A stretch of 64,000 nt of DNA from Clarkia xantiana subsp. parviflora (lineage: Eukaryota > Streptophyta > Magnoliopsida > Myrtales > Onagraceae): contig JAPTYO010000034.1 in NCBI GenBank assembly GCA_036873135.1, positions 783,457 to 847,456 of the forward strand, in the 5' to 3' direction. Below the pieces are notes generated by a model. It made no database searches, was not told the origin of the DNA, and saw nothing but the letters and a program-made list of their open reading frames with translations. A program made the position numbers and the translations under genes. Positions 31,644-44,200 of the stretch are shown piece by piece (within the stretch, counting starts at the first letter, position 1; each line of letters begins with the position of its first letter).

Positions 31644-34600
31644 ATGAGTAAAGAGATCTCTTCCACCGTTTCCATTTTAAACATCATCTTCATCTTCTTC
31701 ACCTTACTCTCTATGGTGTCATCATCTTCATCTTCTTCATGCAGCGACTCCTTTCTTGATAAGGCAAAACAGCAGCACAACATAACCAGATGCACAAGGT
31801 AAAAAGTATAATAATTTTGTATATTACTTGATTGATTGATGTATATAGGAGTTATCTCAGTATAAGGAGGTGTTATAAATGGATTCAGATCTTCTGCCCT
31901 TACCCCAGATCGTGGCTCACCGTTAAGATTTCAATACGTGTTCTTAGATTTAATATTTTCATTCCAGTGTTCACCAATCCCATTGCGGTTTTAGAAAAAA
32001 AAAAAAAAAAAAAAAAGAACCACAAAATTAATTACACCGAGAATACGTGTCAAGAACTTAACGGTGAGGTACAAACTGGGACATAAACAGCGGGGCAGGA
32101 GATTTGTCAGATTCAGATCTCCTGTCTCACTCTTCATGCCTCAGATCGTGCCTCACCGTTAAGATTTTGACACATGTTCTTAAATTTAATATTTTTCTAA
32201 TAGGGTTTTTAAAAAAATATACAAAATTAATTACACATATGACACGTGTCAAGAACTTAACGGTGAGGCACAATCTGAAACAGAAAGAGTGGAGCAAGAG
32301 ATCTGTTTCTGTTACAGATAACACATGGTAATATAAATATTACAATAAATATATACAAATCTTAAAAAATAACTTTCCTTATTATCTATTATCTGTAATA
32401 CGAGGCTGAGGACCCTGCATGCCCAGCTTGCATGGGAGGTGTCGGCGTTTAATACCCGGTGGGTACGAATCAATGTGGTGTTCGGGGCACGTCTCGTGTC
32501 ACCCACGGGTTGGCTCGCGTGGGGAGTGAACCCGGTTGACCCGCCCCGCATGGTTGGAACTCGAGCCATCATCGCCATCCTCCAACCCAATGGTATGTAC
32601 ATAATATCATGTATGCAAGTGGAGTTCATTATTCCACTTGTTTATACAGTGCTCTAATTAATCCAACACTACCGGTATGTGAGTGCTGATTCACACTCCC
32701 CTCACTGTGAGGACTATCAGATTTCAATGGATCATTTATTTTTATTTATTTTTTGCCAAAATAGATCATTTATTCTTTTGTGTTGTAATACAACAATTTG
32801 AACTATATAAAAAGTATTCAAATAATTTCTTTTATTTTTTTCTTAAAAAAAACTACTTATATTCGGCTTCTAATTTAAGACTCCGAGAATTGGTTCTAAG
32901 TATATATTTCCCAAGAATCAAACGTCTATTCTAATTAGTTGTTATTGTTCTCCTATATCCTAGTTATAATCACACACAATTCTTGGAGTGTTCTAGGGTT
33001 TACATTCATTTTTACATAATTTGAACACTTTAAGTGATATGATAAGTAATTTACCAAAAATAAAAAGGTAATATTATAAGTTGATACTCGCTTAAATAAT
33101 ATTTGATCTTCAATGATTTTACTTAAAACTATTAAAGGGTATGCAATATTGAAACTATTAGTATTAATTATGAAATTGAATAATTTAATTTAAAAAATAG
33201 AGTATGTAATAACGTGCTTACATGATGTATTCTTTTAATTTAAGTAATACCTTATGTCAAAATAAGTGGGTCTCACCTTTAAAAAATGCAATATAAAACT
33301 ATTACAACAACTTTTTTATATTTTATATTAAAAAAAACATATTGAATCCACGTTTAAGTAATTTTAAGGAAAACCATTGTGTATACTTTAACACAAGGGA
33401 GCACTTTGAGTCTATGACATCCCCTAATTGGAAAAATATTGACCATATTTTTTTTAACGAACGATTTTTCATTCTCGATACTAAAATTAAAACTGTTTAG
33501 TTAAGAGACGAAACGCCGAACCGCTATTCTAATTTGCAGGATCTTTGTTTATCAACACATACAACATCACGGAAGACATTCGACAAGGTTGTCGCCTCAC
33601 GCCCGGACCATTTGACGACGTGGAGGTGGAGAACATGAAACTGGACTACGCGCAACACAACAACGACTTGACCATATCGGCGACACTAATTGTCCCGAAT
33701 TCAAAGTACAATGTCTCCAAATTGAATCACGTGTGGCAAGTGGGTGCTATGGCAAACGGCATCGAGCCGAAAATGCACGGCAAGCGCCTCGAGAACTTCG
33801 ATAGTACCGGAACTTTGGATCTAACAACAGGCCAAGTCGAAGGACTCGCACTTAACAACCATCAACGACATCTTATAACGGTAATTACATATTTAGTTAT
33901 TTATATTTTTGTTTTCGGGTATCACGTCGGTATTTGACGAAAAATTAGATTGAACTGGTTGAAAAATGTGTTAATGGCATTAAAAAAAATTGATTTGGTG
34001 AATGAGAAATTGATGTTCTCAGTGCACTTAGCCGGTGAGTCCTTCGTCCAGATTCGATAAATCTAATGTATTAATAGTCTCTAACGACCTCATTATTACT
34101 ATTTATTGGGACGTTTCTTTTGAATTTATGTTGGTGTCATTAATACATCTTATAACCCCCCTATAAATAGAGAAATTATATTCTCTACTCTCATCGAACT
34201 ATTCTGATACATCGTATTCGAAGAATCCTCCCTATTCGTGTTTATTAGGGGTGGCAACGGATCACGGGTACCAGCCGACCCGCGGGACCCGCCCCGTTTT
34301 TGCCCCGTCGACCCGCGATCCATGACCCATGGGGCGGGTACGGTTTTGGGGTCGACCCGCCCCGTCCCCCCGCCCCACCCCGTACATGTATCATTTGTAT
34401 ATATATTACATGTATATTATATAAAACTATATAGATAATATACTACATTGTCAAAATAATAAGAATTCTAATGAGTTTAGTGACTTGTATTTTAATTTGG
34501 ATTTAAATTTATAATTTATGATTCGAATTTTAAGCTAAATTTGAATATATAAATATATAATTTAGGGTTTAGAATTGTTGTTAATAAAATATGTGCTTCT

Positions 34601-37071
34601 AGTAGGCGACCCGCAGGTCGACCCGCCCCGCGAGATGTATGGGGCGGGTACGGGTCGACAATCTCGACCCGCGGGGCGGTACGGGGCAAGCGATACCCGC
34701 CCCGCCCCACCCTACCCCGTTGCCATCCCTAGTGTTTATGGTAACCTATTACTATTCTGGTGGAGTTCAGGTTATGTTTTTTCCGATTGGTAGGGCTTAG
34801 TGCTAACTTGCCACTGGAATACTGTTTATCCTGAAAGACAACCACCCAAGATTATCCTCTAGCATCATCAATGAGTCGGTGATGGGGCGAAAGGAACACG
34901 ATTAATGTTCCGAGAGTTAAAGTGCCGAGTTGTTCAGAACGTGAGACCACACAAATACACCCTAAAATTTGCTAAAATTTACAATCCATGCCACCGTGAC
35001 TTGCATCAGAACCCGAAATCGGAACGCCCCGGGGGCGAAATTATCTTAAGCAGACCGTAATCAGTATGAGACTCTTTTACATGTAATATTTTACAACATT
35101 AACATGTTACATTTGATTATACAGGCGCATGGGATACTAAACATTGCAGGATGGGGAGTATTTTTGCCACTTGGTTTGATAATAGCAAGATACTTCAGAG
35201 AATACCCATTTACATGCTGCAAGAAGTACTGGTTTAAACTTCACACAATTTGCCAATTTGCTGGTTACATCACTGGCACCACTGGTTGGGCGATTGGACT
35301 GGTTTTGGGAGCAGCTTCTAAGTACTATTTCTTTCAGAGACATCGACTTCTTGCCATGATCATATTCAGTTTCACCACCTTGCAAGTAAGTAATTAAAAT
35401 CGATTACCTGAACTTTGACTGATTTATAAACGGTTACTTTACCCTGTATGAGGTTTGTCATATGTGAGATTTTGATGTCTGAAGTTTAAACTGTTGATAT
35501 TGGCTGTCTGAAGTTTCAACTTTGTTGAAATTCGGTTTTCCGTCCATTTTTGCTGTCAAAATTGACAGAATGGTGTGAGCAGTTGAAATTGACCTTGATA
35601 ATTTTATGTTTACTCCGGCCACCACCCTACTCCGGCCGGCCACCACCCTACGAAGACATGACCAAGTTCTGTCAATTTTAACAGCAAATTTGGACGGAGA
35701 CATCAAATTTCAGCGAAGTTGAAACTTCAGACAATCAATATCAACAATTTAAACTTCAGACACCAAAATCTCACATATGGCAAACTTCAGGCAGTTAATA
35801 GGTTCTTAACCCAAAAAAAATCTACCTGAAGTTACAATTACAGACAAAATTGCTATATCTGTTATAATTTTTCTTAAATTGGACGGAAATAAGTTTGCGT
35901 CGACCATGTGAACTCTTTTTGCGGTTGATGAGATTAAGTTGGATATTGGTGCAACGATATCTTCAGTTGTACGTTCATTTAGACATCCACCTAATTTATA
36001 CGCTAGGTTAGGCCTAACTTGTTGATTACCGCGCAATTGAAAGTCCAATAGAATGCATTTTGTTGCGTTAATGTTCAATTTAATCTCATTAACTGCGGAA
36101 AAACATCATATGACTAGCGTATGCTCATTTTTGTCTAGTTCAACGAGAAGTATAATGACAAAAAAAACATGTATCGACCATGTAAAGTCTTTTTGCAGTC
36201 GATGAGATTAAATTGGATATTAATCCATTGAAATGCTTTCAGTTAGTCGTTCATTTAGACATCTACCTAATTTATGCACTAGCTTAGACCTAATTTGTTT
36301 ATTACCAGAAGCAATTGAAAGTCCAATTGAATGCATTTTGTTGCATTAATATCCAATTTAATCTTATTAATCTTAGAAAAAAAAATCATATGACCGACGC
36401 ATACTCATTTTTATTTAGTTTAATGAGAAGTATAATGGGGTAGCAATTTGACCACTAAAAGTTCATGCAAAATTTAGATTTATTTTGTCAATTATTGCAC
36501 AAGTGGACGTCTAATTTGAAGAAATTCCATTTCCTTAATGTCTAATTTAATTTTATTATAACCATAAAAATGATCTCACGTAACTGACACATACTCATTT
36601 ATATCTATTTTAACACAAATTATATTGTATGTAGCAATTTGGTCTATTATTTTAAATTTAGGAAGCATATTTTTTTATTAAAAAATATCAGATAACGCTT
36701 GGTAAATTAGTCAAAATTTAGGTAATAATTTAATTATTAGCCCTACGATACTATATATTCATCAATCGTCGTTGTAAGATGTATATTTTTGTGTCGTGTT
36801 CGTGTAGGTAGCGGCGTTTTGGTTAAGGCCGAAATCGAAGGACGAGTACCGCAAGTATTGGAACATATACCACCACTTCCTCGGCTACGGTTTGCTTTCT
36901 GTGATCACGTACAACATATTCCTCGGCATATCGATTCTTGTTCCTTACGACACCATCTGGAAATGGACTTACGTTGCGATTTTAGTCGCCTTTGGTGTCA
37001 TCGGGCTCGCCTTTGAAGCTTACACTTGGATCAAGTTCTTGGGAACACGGACAACTAGATCGAGTAACTAA
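31644..37071 (+). CDS. Cytochrome b561 and DOMON domain-containing protein, 402 aa
   Basis: Probable transmembrane electron-transfer protein of the secretory pathway or plasma membrane. The family moves electrons, typically from ascorbate, across the membrane with b hemes. Exons: 31,644-31,798; 32,405-32,592; 33,540-33,880; 35,125-35,385; 36,808-37,071. All junctions are GT-AG with consistent phase. Residues 1-33 form a hydrophobic, Ser-rich signal peptide. DOMON spans about 45-190, with GWLAWGVNP at 87-95 and MVGTRA at 101-106, where M101 and a later His (KMHGKR) are candidate heme ligands by analogy with AIR12. The b561 core (229-402) keeps four candidate heme histidines: H230 (AHG), H268 (KLH), H301 (QRHR) and H337/H338 (YHHF). 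Length suits the ~400-aa family. Introns 1 and 3 hold transposons. The short C-terminal tail lacks a KDEL-like or other sorting signal. Confidence 0.92.
31877..32325. repeat. Two tandem foldback MITE-like copies in intron 1
   Basis: Each ~215-bp copy starts with ATTCAGATCT and carries CTCACCGTTAAG in its left arm, inverted as CTTAACGGTGAG in its right arm (first copy near 31,877-32,096, second near 32,105-32,325). The copies sit head to tail. The first contains a run of about 21 A. Confidence 0.65.
34246..34731. mobile_element. Non-autonomous hAT-like element in intron 3 of the DOMON gene (486 bp)
   Basis: The ends TAGGGGTGGCAACGG and CCGTTGCCATCCCTA form 15-bp inverted repeats with one mismatch. 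Exact 8-bp duplication GTGTTTAT at 34,238-34,245 and 34,732-34,739. Subterminal GACCCGCCCCG-type motifs occur in both arms around an AT-rich centre. No transposase. A different family from the CCGGTCC element of the tRNA array. Confidence 0.9.
35437..35812. repeat. Foldback element in intron 4 of the DOMON gene
   Basis: CATATGTGAGATTTTGATGT and following sequence (35,459 on) is inverted at 35,700-35,780, giving arms of about 150 bp. The right end GGTTCTTAACCC matches the termini of the elements at 45,239 and 53,144, so this is one family. Confidence 0.65.
35890..36440 (+). repeat. Diverged ~275-bp tandem duplication in intron 4
   Basis: Segment 35,898-36,165 (TCGACCATGTGAACTCTTTT onward) repeats at 36,173-36,440 with many substitutions. 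A third, weaker copy may follow to about 36,620. No coding potential seen. Confidence 0.65.
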
Positions 37072-37389
37072 AATTATATAATAAATGGATATTTTTTCAC
37101 AAATATATAAATTTATAATCCTATTGTATTGTAAATGATCGAAGATGGGAATGAAAGTACCCATTTTCTTTACTAGATCCGCCACAAGATGACTGTATAT
37201 GGTGCTATTTTGAAGTATGAGGGTGCTTTTATGTGTTATGAAAAGTATGGGGTGTTTTATTGTTAGAGGTCCAAGTTTATTAGTTTTGTTTTTATAGCTG
37301 TATATATAAATAGCAACACTCAAGTGATGTAAGACTTTGAGCATGAAATTCACTGAAATTGAGATCTTTCAGATACCAATAACTAAGGT

Positions 37390-37560
37390 TGTCACTTGTC
37401 AGTATCGCGACCCGGACCGTAGGATTGGCCGATCCTACGATCCTAGGAGAGCAAATTGACTCGGATCGCTCCTAGGATCTTTATCAGTTAGGATCGGGAG
37501 CTGGATCGTAGAATCGTTTAGGATCGTAATAGGATCGTGATCTTAAGAGATTCTACATAT
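37390..37560. repeat. GGATCG-rich repeat, probable hAT fragment
   Basis: Dense GATCCTA/TAGGATCG motifs in both orientations, starting near TAAGGTTGTCA, which resembles a hAT terminus. No matching right end or target duplication found. The remaining 37,072-38,216 intergenic sequence shows no other feature. Confidence 0.4.
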
Positions 37561-38216
37561 ATTGACGTTTTTAGAATGGTCTTCTAGTTCCTAAATTTAT
37601 ATATATAATCTGATATCAGTTTTATAACTTTACAAAGAGTTATCTTATTTTATAACCATTTTCATCAACTCACTAATCCACTCATAATCCATCACTCTTT
37701 ACTTTTTACAAAGTCGTCAAATTTCCTTCAAAACTTAAACATCCAGAAGAAAAAGTTTCCAACAGAGTGGTCTGGAGCAATTTTCAGCGACAACAGAGCG
37801 AGATTTACTTGCACGGATGTGGCCAGCTTGTTAGGTGACGGTCTCGGCAAAGTGACGAGAATGGTGCGTGCATCAGAGGTCGAATTTAACAGTCGGCTTC
37901 GTCGGGATTTGGCTTCTCTAAAATAGTCACACCAAGACACCAAATTTTAACAAAAATGAAATCTGAGACACTCCATTTTAACGCCAAACAACAAATTTCA
38001 ACATTTTAGACGGTTTATAAGTTTGTTAACTCTTAATAAATTCTTAAAGGCAACTCAGATGAGTGGACCGAGTTAACTCATAAACCTTAACTCGGAACTT
38101 GACTCAGTATCCTGCTCAACACAGTATCCCGCTCAGTCTCCTTATCTAAAACCCCATGCCAGTCGCTTATCAAACTCTCTATCTAAGCTCTCACCATTTC
38201 AATCTTCTCCAAACTA

Positions 38217-41200
38217 ATGACTTCCATCTCTCTCCAGACCAAATTCTCTCTCTGCTCAACTTCATCGGACCTTCAACTCCCTCTACATCGCAGCCGACAT
38301 CACTTCAGAGCTACCTTCCCCAGGAGGAGAATCAAATTCAACATTGTTTGCTCCGCTTCAGAGCAGTCGCAGCAGCCGAGCTCCGGCAAGAAGAAGAAGA
38401 AGAGCACCCGTACCGCGAATGATGCAGAGAAAGAGGTTGACCCAGTTGGATTCCTCGCGAAATTGGGCGTCTCCCACAAGGCATTTGCGCAGTTTCTCCG
38501 TGAAAGGTGTGATTTTGCTTGGTGTTCTTCTTGATTTCTCCATTTTCCAACTTTTCAATTGAGTGGATGTGCGGAATTCTGGTGCAGGCATAAAGCGTTG
38601 AAGGATCTCAAGGATGAGATATTCAATCGTCACCTCAATTTGAAGGAAATGGCATCTGGGTTAGTTTTCAAAGCCCCATTCTCAAGTCTTTATCTTCTTC
38701 TACGTGTTCTTTGATCCGTATATTAGTTCGGTTTCGGTGTTTCTTTTGTTGCAATGGTTTTTGGAATTGTAGGAAATGTAAAGAAAATACAAACACTTGT
38801 TTGAGATTTCAGTAGTTTTCGCATTTGTGTTTATATGTTTTGGATGTGTATGTCTTGGTAGGTACTTATGAAAAATTTATTTGATCCTACCAAGCTTTTA
38901 ACTGATGACAAGGTTTCAGGAGACATGAAAAATTAAAATATTCTGATGTTTTAGTGTATCGTTGGCTGAACTAATCATCCTCCTTGTTCTTCTCTACAGC
39001 TTTGAGATTCTGGGTATTCACCGTCATTTTGAACACAGGGTTGACTATTTGGACTGGGCTCCAGGTGAGACATAATTCTCAATTTTTAGTTTGTCTTTGT
39101 AATCATTTTGCTATTAAATTTCTTCAAGTTAGTTCAGAAATAGTACTGGAAAAGTAGGGCAAATGCCTACATGATGTGAAATTTCTTGGAAAATTCGATT
39201 AACATATTTATCAAATAGCGAGTTACATTCTTATATTTGTCTAACTTGTAGATTTTCTCTACATTACTTACCGAATCAGTGATGAAGCAAGCAATGAATT
39301 GTGTGATGCTTGCTTTGTAATTAGAAATTATATTCCTTGAAAGACATCAATGTGCGGACACTGGATCATTTGCTTGCTGGCCTGAATTTTCTGCAATTTT
39401 GTTGCCATTGTCTCAGTCATGGATGCAACCATCTTCTTTTGCAGTACTCCAAGAAAAATATTTGCTTTATCCCTAGAACGATGCTGTCATTTATTGTTAG
39501 TGCCTCTAAATGCACATATTTACTGTTTGTTGATTAAAATTGACTACAGAGCATGTCAATCGCAGGTGCTCGTTACTGTGCAATTGTCGGCGACTTCAAC
39601 GGGTGGTCACCAACAGAAAATTGTGCCAGGGAAGGTCACTTTGGCCATGATGATTATGGTTATTGGTTTGTCATTCTTGAAGATAAGTTAAGGGAAGGAG
39701 AAGATCCTGATGAACTCTACTTTCAGCAGTACAATTACGTGGATGACTATGATAAAGGTGATAGCGGAATTTCCATCGATGAGATCTTCAAGAAAGCAAA
39801 TGATGATTACTGGGAACCTGGGGAAGACCGTTTTGTAAACAATCGTATGGATCTCCCTGCGAAATTATATGAGCAGTGGTTTGGTCCGAACAGTCCTCAA
39901 ACTTTGGAGGAACTGCAACCAATACCAGATGCAGAAACCCGATACAAAGCTCATAAAGAACTGCACAAAGATGACCCTCCCAGTAACTTACCTTCCTATG
40001 ATGTAATTGACAATGGGAAAGAATATGACATCTATAACATTGCCGGTGATCCTGAGACGCACGAGAAGTTCCGTGCTAAGGAGCCGCCAATAGCATATTG
40101 GCTAGAAACCCGTAAAGGAAGGAAAGCATGGTTGAAGAAGTATTTTCCTGCGATTCCTCATCTAAGCAAGTACAGAGTCTACTTCAACACTCCTAGTGGG
40201 CCATTGGAGCGAGTGCCTGCTTGGGCTAGTTACGTTCAACCAGGTATTCTGCTTTGAAGTTATAACTAATTTCTGCTTTTCTCATTCACCCTTTCTAGTA
40301 GGCCCTTGTATGCTGCATTTCACATCATTGGCTTTCAGATGTAGAAAATTCATATCACTAACTCCGTGCCCTTCTGATTCAAAATATTGAAAAAGGTGGT
40401 CAAATTAAAATTGTATGAAATGCTATATAGTCTATTGTACTAAACTTAAGTCCCTTCTCAAAGTAGTATCTTTGAATAAACTAAGCATTCCACTGTCAGC
40501 TGGTCTATAAGCCAGTTTGGGGAAGAAAAACATTCATTCATTTGGTTAGACAAGAGTGACAGGGTGCCCTTAATTGGTGCATGTTCCACCACCATCTGTG
40601 CGTCTGTGGCCAATTTTTATCCTTTTGGCTTTTTTACTCTATCTGCCAGTGAAACATTTATGTTATCTTGCATGAACTCATTTGAGTTAATTTATGTGAT
40701 TGATCAGATGCAGGAGGAAAACAAGCTTTTGCAATCCATTGGGAACCGCCACCTGAATGTGCGTATAAATGGAAACATACTAGCCCCAAGAAGCCAAAGT
40801 CCCTGCGAATATATGAGTGCCACATTGGAATTAGTGGAAAAGAACCTAAAGTATCTTCTTTCAGCGAATTCACAGAGAAGGTAGTTATTGCTTTTTAAGT
40901 CTTAGTCCTAGATAAATATGTAGGTGGAGGTTCGTAATTTCAACTTTATAATGTTACTGCAGGTTCTTCCTCATGTAAAGGATGCCGGATACAATGCAAT
41001 ACAGTTAATTGGGGTAGTTGAGCACAAGGATTATTTTACTGTTGGCTATAGAGTAAGCAAAATATTTGTACATATTCCTCTTTAAAACAAAATAATTTCA
41101 GTTCTTGAACTTTAGATACAACAGTTAAGTTAGTCATGCAAAGCTGAACTTTTGAACTATTTTCAGTCTTCACATTTAGATGATACATGACATGGCTTGT

Positions 41201-44200
41201 CTTATCTTGCAGGTCACGAATTTATATGCTGTGAGCAGCAGATTTGGCACTCCTGATGACTTCAAGCGTTTGGTTGATGAAGCACATGGTAAAGATTCTT
41301 TTGAAGTACTGTTCTTTTAGCAAGATATCGACTATTGTGTTCATCCTCCTATGCAGGTCCAACAAGAGTGATATTTAATTGAAGACTGTTTTCATGATGT
41401 TAGGTTCGATAGTGGGATTTTTAAGTCAACTTAGCTCATAGGCAACCCAAAAGTTTAAACTATTAGGATGGTTACACTACTTGGTTTTCATTTTTCCTAA
41501 TCAGCTTAGTACTCTAACACGTACATGTTTGTGATTTGTAAAGGAGACAAGGGGTATAAAAAACAGTAGTATGGAAATGGGTTATCGGTACATTACAAAA
41601 TCGACTGAATCTAATTCCTAAGTTCTATAGTAGCAATTGTGCCCTCTCTTTACAGTTATTACAGAACTGTCCAGCATATAAATTAAACAATTACATCTGA
41701 TGGCAAAAAGTGAAATGCGGGAAATATTTAGGCTAGTTGGTTCCCCCCACCCATCATCATTGTTGCCATTTTGATCTGGAGAATTGATGGATTTATTGAG
41801 AAAAAGAAAATCATTGTTCCTTCTAAGTTCTAATATATATTAGAGTTTAAACTTCACTATAGGTTAGGGCCTGATGTATACTATTGGCTTCAGTTTGTCA
41901 TTTATGATTTACTTGAACTAAACAGTTCCCATATTGCGATTGCCTTGTTCTTGTAGGATAATATGGGTTGGCCTTTTTTTTAATAGGTTTGGGATTGCTG
42001 GTCTTCATGGACATTGTCCATTCTTACGCAGCTGCAGATGAAATGGTTGGGCTTTCATTGTTTGATGGATCAAATGATTGTTATTTTCATTCCGGTGAGT
42101 AATTTCTTGTTATTAAACGTGTTCATAATCCAAATACTATCTTAAGATTTCTTCCCAGATAAGATTCTCATTAATCCATTACGGCTGTCAGCAATATTTT
42201 TAACGTTCACTTCTGAAACTATGTTTAATAGTTCTTATCTTTCTTCCTGTTTTCCATTTTTAACTTGACTTGCTTGGATAGGTAAGCGAGGCCAACACAA
42301 ATACTGGGGTACCCGAATGTACAAATACGGTGACCTTGATGTTCTTCACTATCTTCTCTCAAATTTGAACTGGTAAATCCCAGTTTCTGATGATCTTCTA
42401 TTAAATTAACAGACATGGGTATATAAGTTGTGCAATGGTCTTGAAAACTGCGCTTCGTATTGTTTTATAGTGTTGAAATAGACACCCCACTTGCATATAT
42501 GATTGCTCTCTGCTGGCCCGTTGGGCTTGACTCGGCCCAATGTGGAATCTAACATATAGCTTATAATGTACGTCAGATGCTTTATCTATGCATGCTCCAG
42601 TGTTGCTATTGCTTAACGATTCATTATTGGCAGGTGGGTTGTTGAATACCAAATCGATGGCTTCCAATTTCATTCCCTACCGTCAATGTTGTACACGCAC
42701 AATGGTTTTGCTTCTTTTACTGGAGATATGGAGGAGTAAGACATCTAAACTCCCTTCTAATCAGAGTTTATTGTCTTCAACAAAAACAAAGAAATCTGAC
42801 CTTGTGTTCCAAATATTGCATTCTCTAGAGCAGTGAGCAAGTTTAGAGTTGTTGCCATTTATTTGTTCTCAAACCTAAAGTATCCACTCTTTAGAGCACT
42901 GAGCTAGTTTAGAGTTATTGTCATTTCTTTGTTCCCAAAGCTGCATTTTTCCAATTTGGTCCAACTGTTAAAGCCTGTTCTCAATTTGATAAATTTTGGA
43001 GATGAAAAACTGAGTAAACTTTGCTTCATGGCAGGTACTGCAATCAGTATGTTGATCGAGATGCATTGTTGTTCCTCATTCTGGCAAATGAGATTCTTCA
43101 CTATTTCTATCCAAATATAGTAACAATTGCTGAAGATGTAAGTGCTCACTTCAACTGACAAGCCTTTCATCTCTTTCAGCATAGATGTCATAACAGTCGA
43201 ACATCATCCTGTTACCTATAAAGATAAATCTACCAAACATCCATTTCTCATTACATATATACACCATGTGATGCATATAACTTTTAACTACTAGAAGCTT
43301 GGATTTTTTATTAGGGACTTTATGTGCTTAATACCTAGATGTCACATCTAATACCTGCAAATGACATTAGTGTGGATTTTTTTTTTATCTTCCTTTGTTT
43401 AAAACTCCATCATCGTTCTCTATGTGTTCTCTTCTGATTAGAATTTTTATAGACGAGACGTTATTGTTTTGTGGGAGTTCACTGTTGGTTTCAGGGATTC
43501 AATTTCAAATATAAGTCGTGTTCTTGATGTTGTGTTTTTTTTTTCTTGATTTTAGATTTTGTCTAAAAAATCATCTCTTGAAATTGTATTTTTCAGCCTG
43601 GCCCTTTTTTTTTTTGGTATGTTCTGCTTTTGCTATAATGCTCTAATACAAACTGTTTTATATAGGCAACATTATATCCCGGACTTTGCGAACCAACATC
43701 CCAAGGTGGTCTAGGTTTCGACTATTACGTTAACTTATCTGTGCCAGAAATGTGGTATTCTCTGCTTGAAAATACTCCTGACCAAGAATGGATAATGAGT
43801 AAGGTAATACCTTTCATCTTGTCCTAGAAAAATGTTTTTTTTAGACCAACCTCGTCTCTTTGCAAGTTACATGTACTTATTGATCCTAAAAACCATGCAG
43901 ATTGTGAGCACATTGGTTGGCAACAGAAATTACACGAAAAATATGCTTAGCTATGTTGAAAACCACAATCAGGTATCTTCTCCTCTGCAGCTTCCTTAAT
44001 TCTGGTAAAGATATGATCTGATATTCGTACACAAGATTCGTTCTATTATGCTAATAGTTTGAATTATTTTTATAATGGTTTTTCCATTTTTTTTTTCAGT
44101 CAATATCTGGAGGAAAATCATTTGCACAGATATTATTTGGAAACATCAAGAAGGATTCTTCAAACTCGTATGACTTATATCTCAGAGGATGCTCCTTGCA

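Noticed and set aside
38156..38422. 88-codon ORF starting upstream of the branching-enzyme ATG
   Set aside because: It runs in another frame over the transit-peptide exon and does not join the downstream exons in phase.
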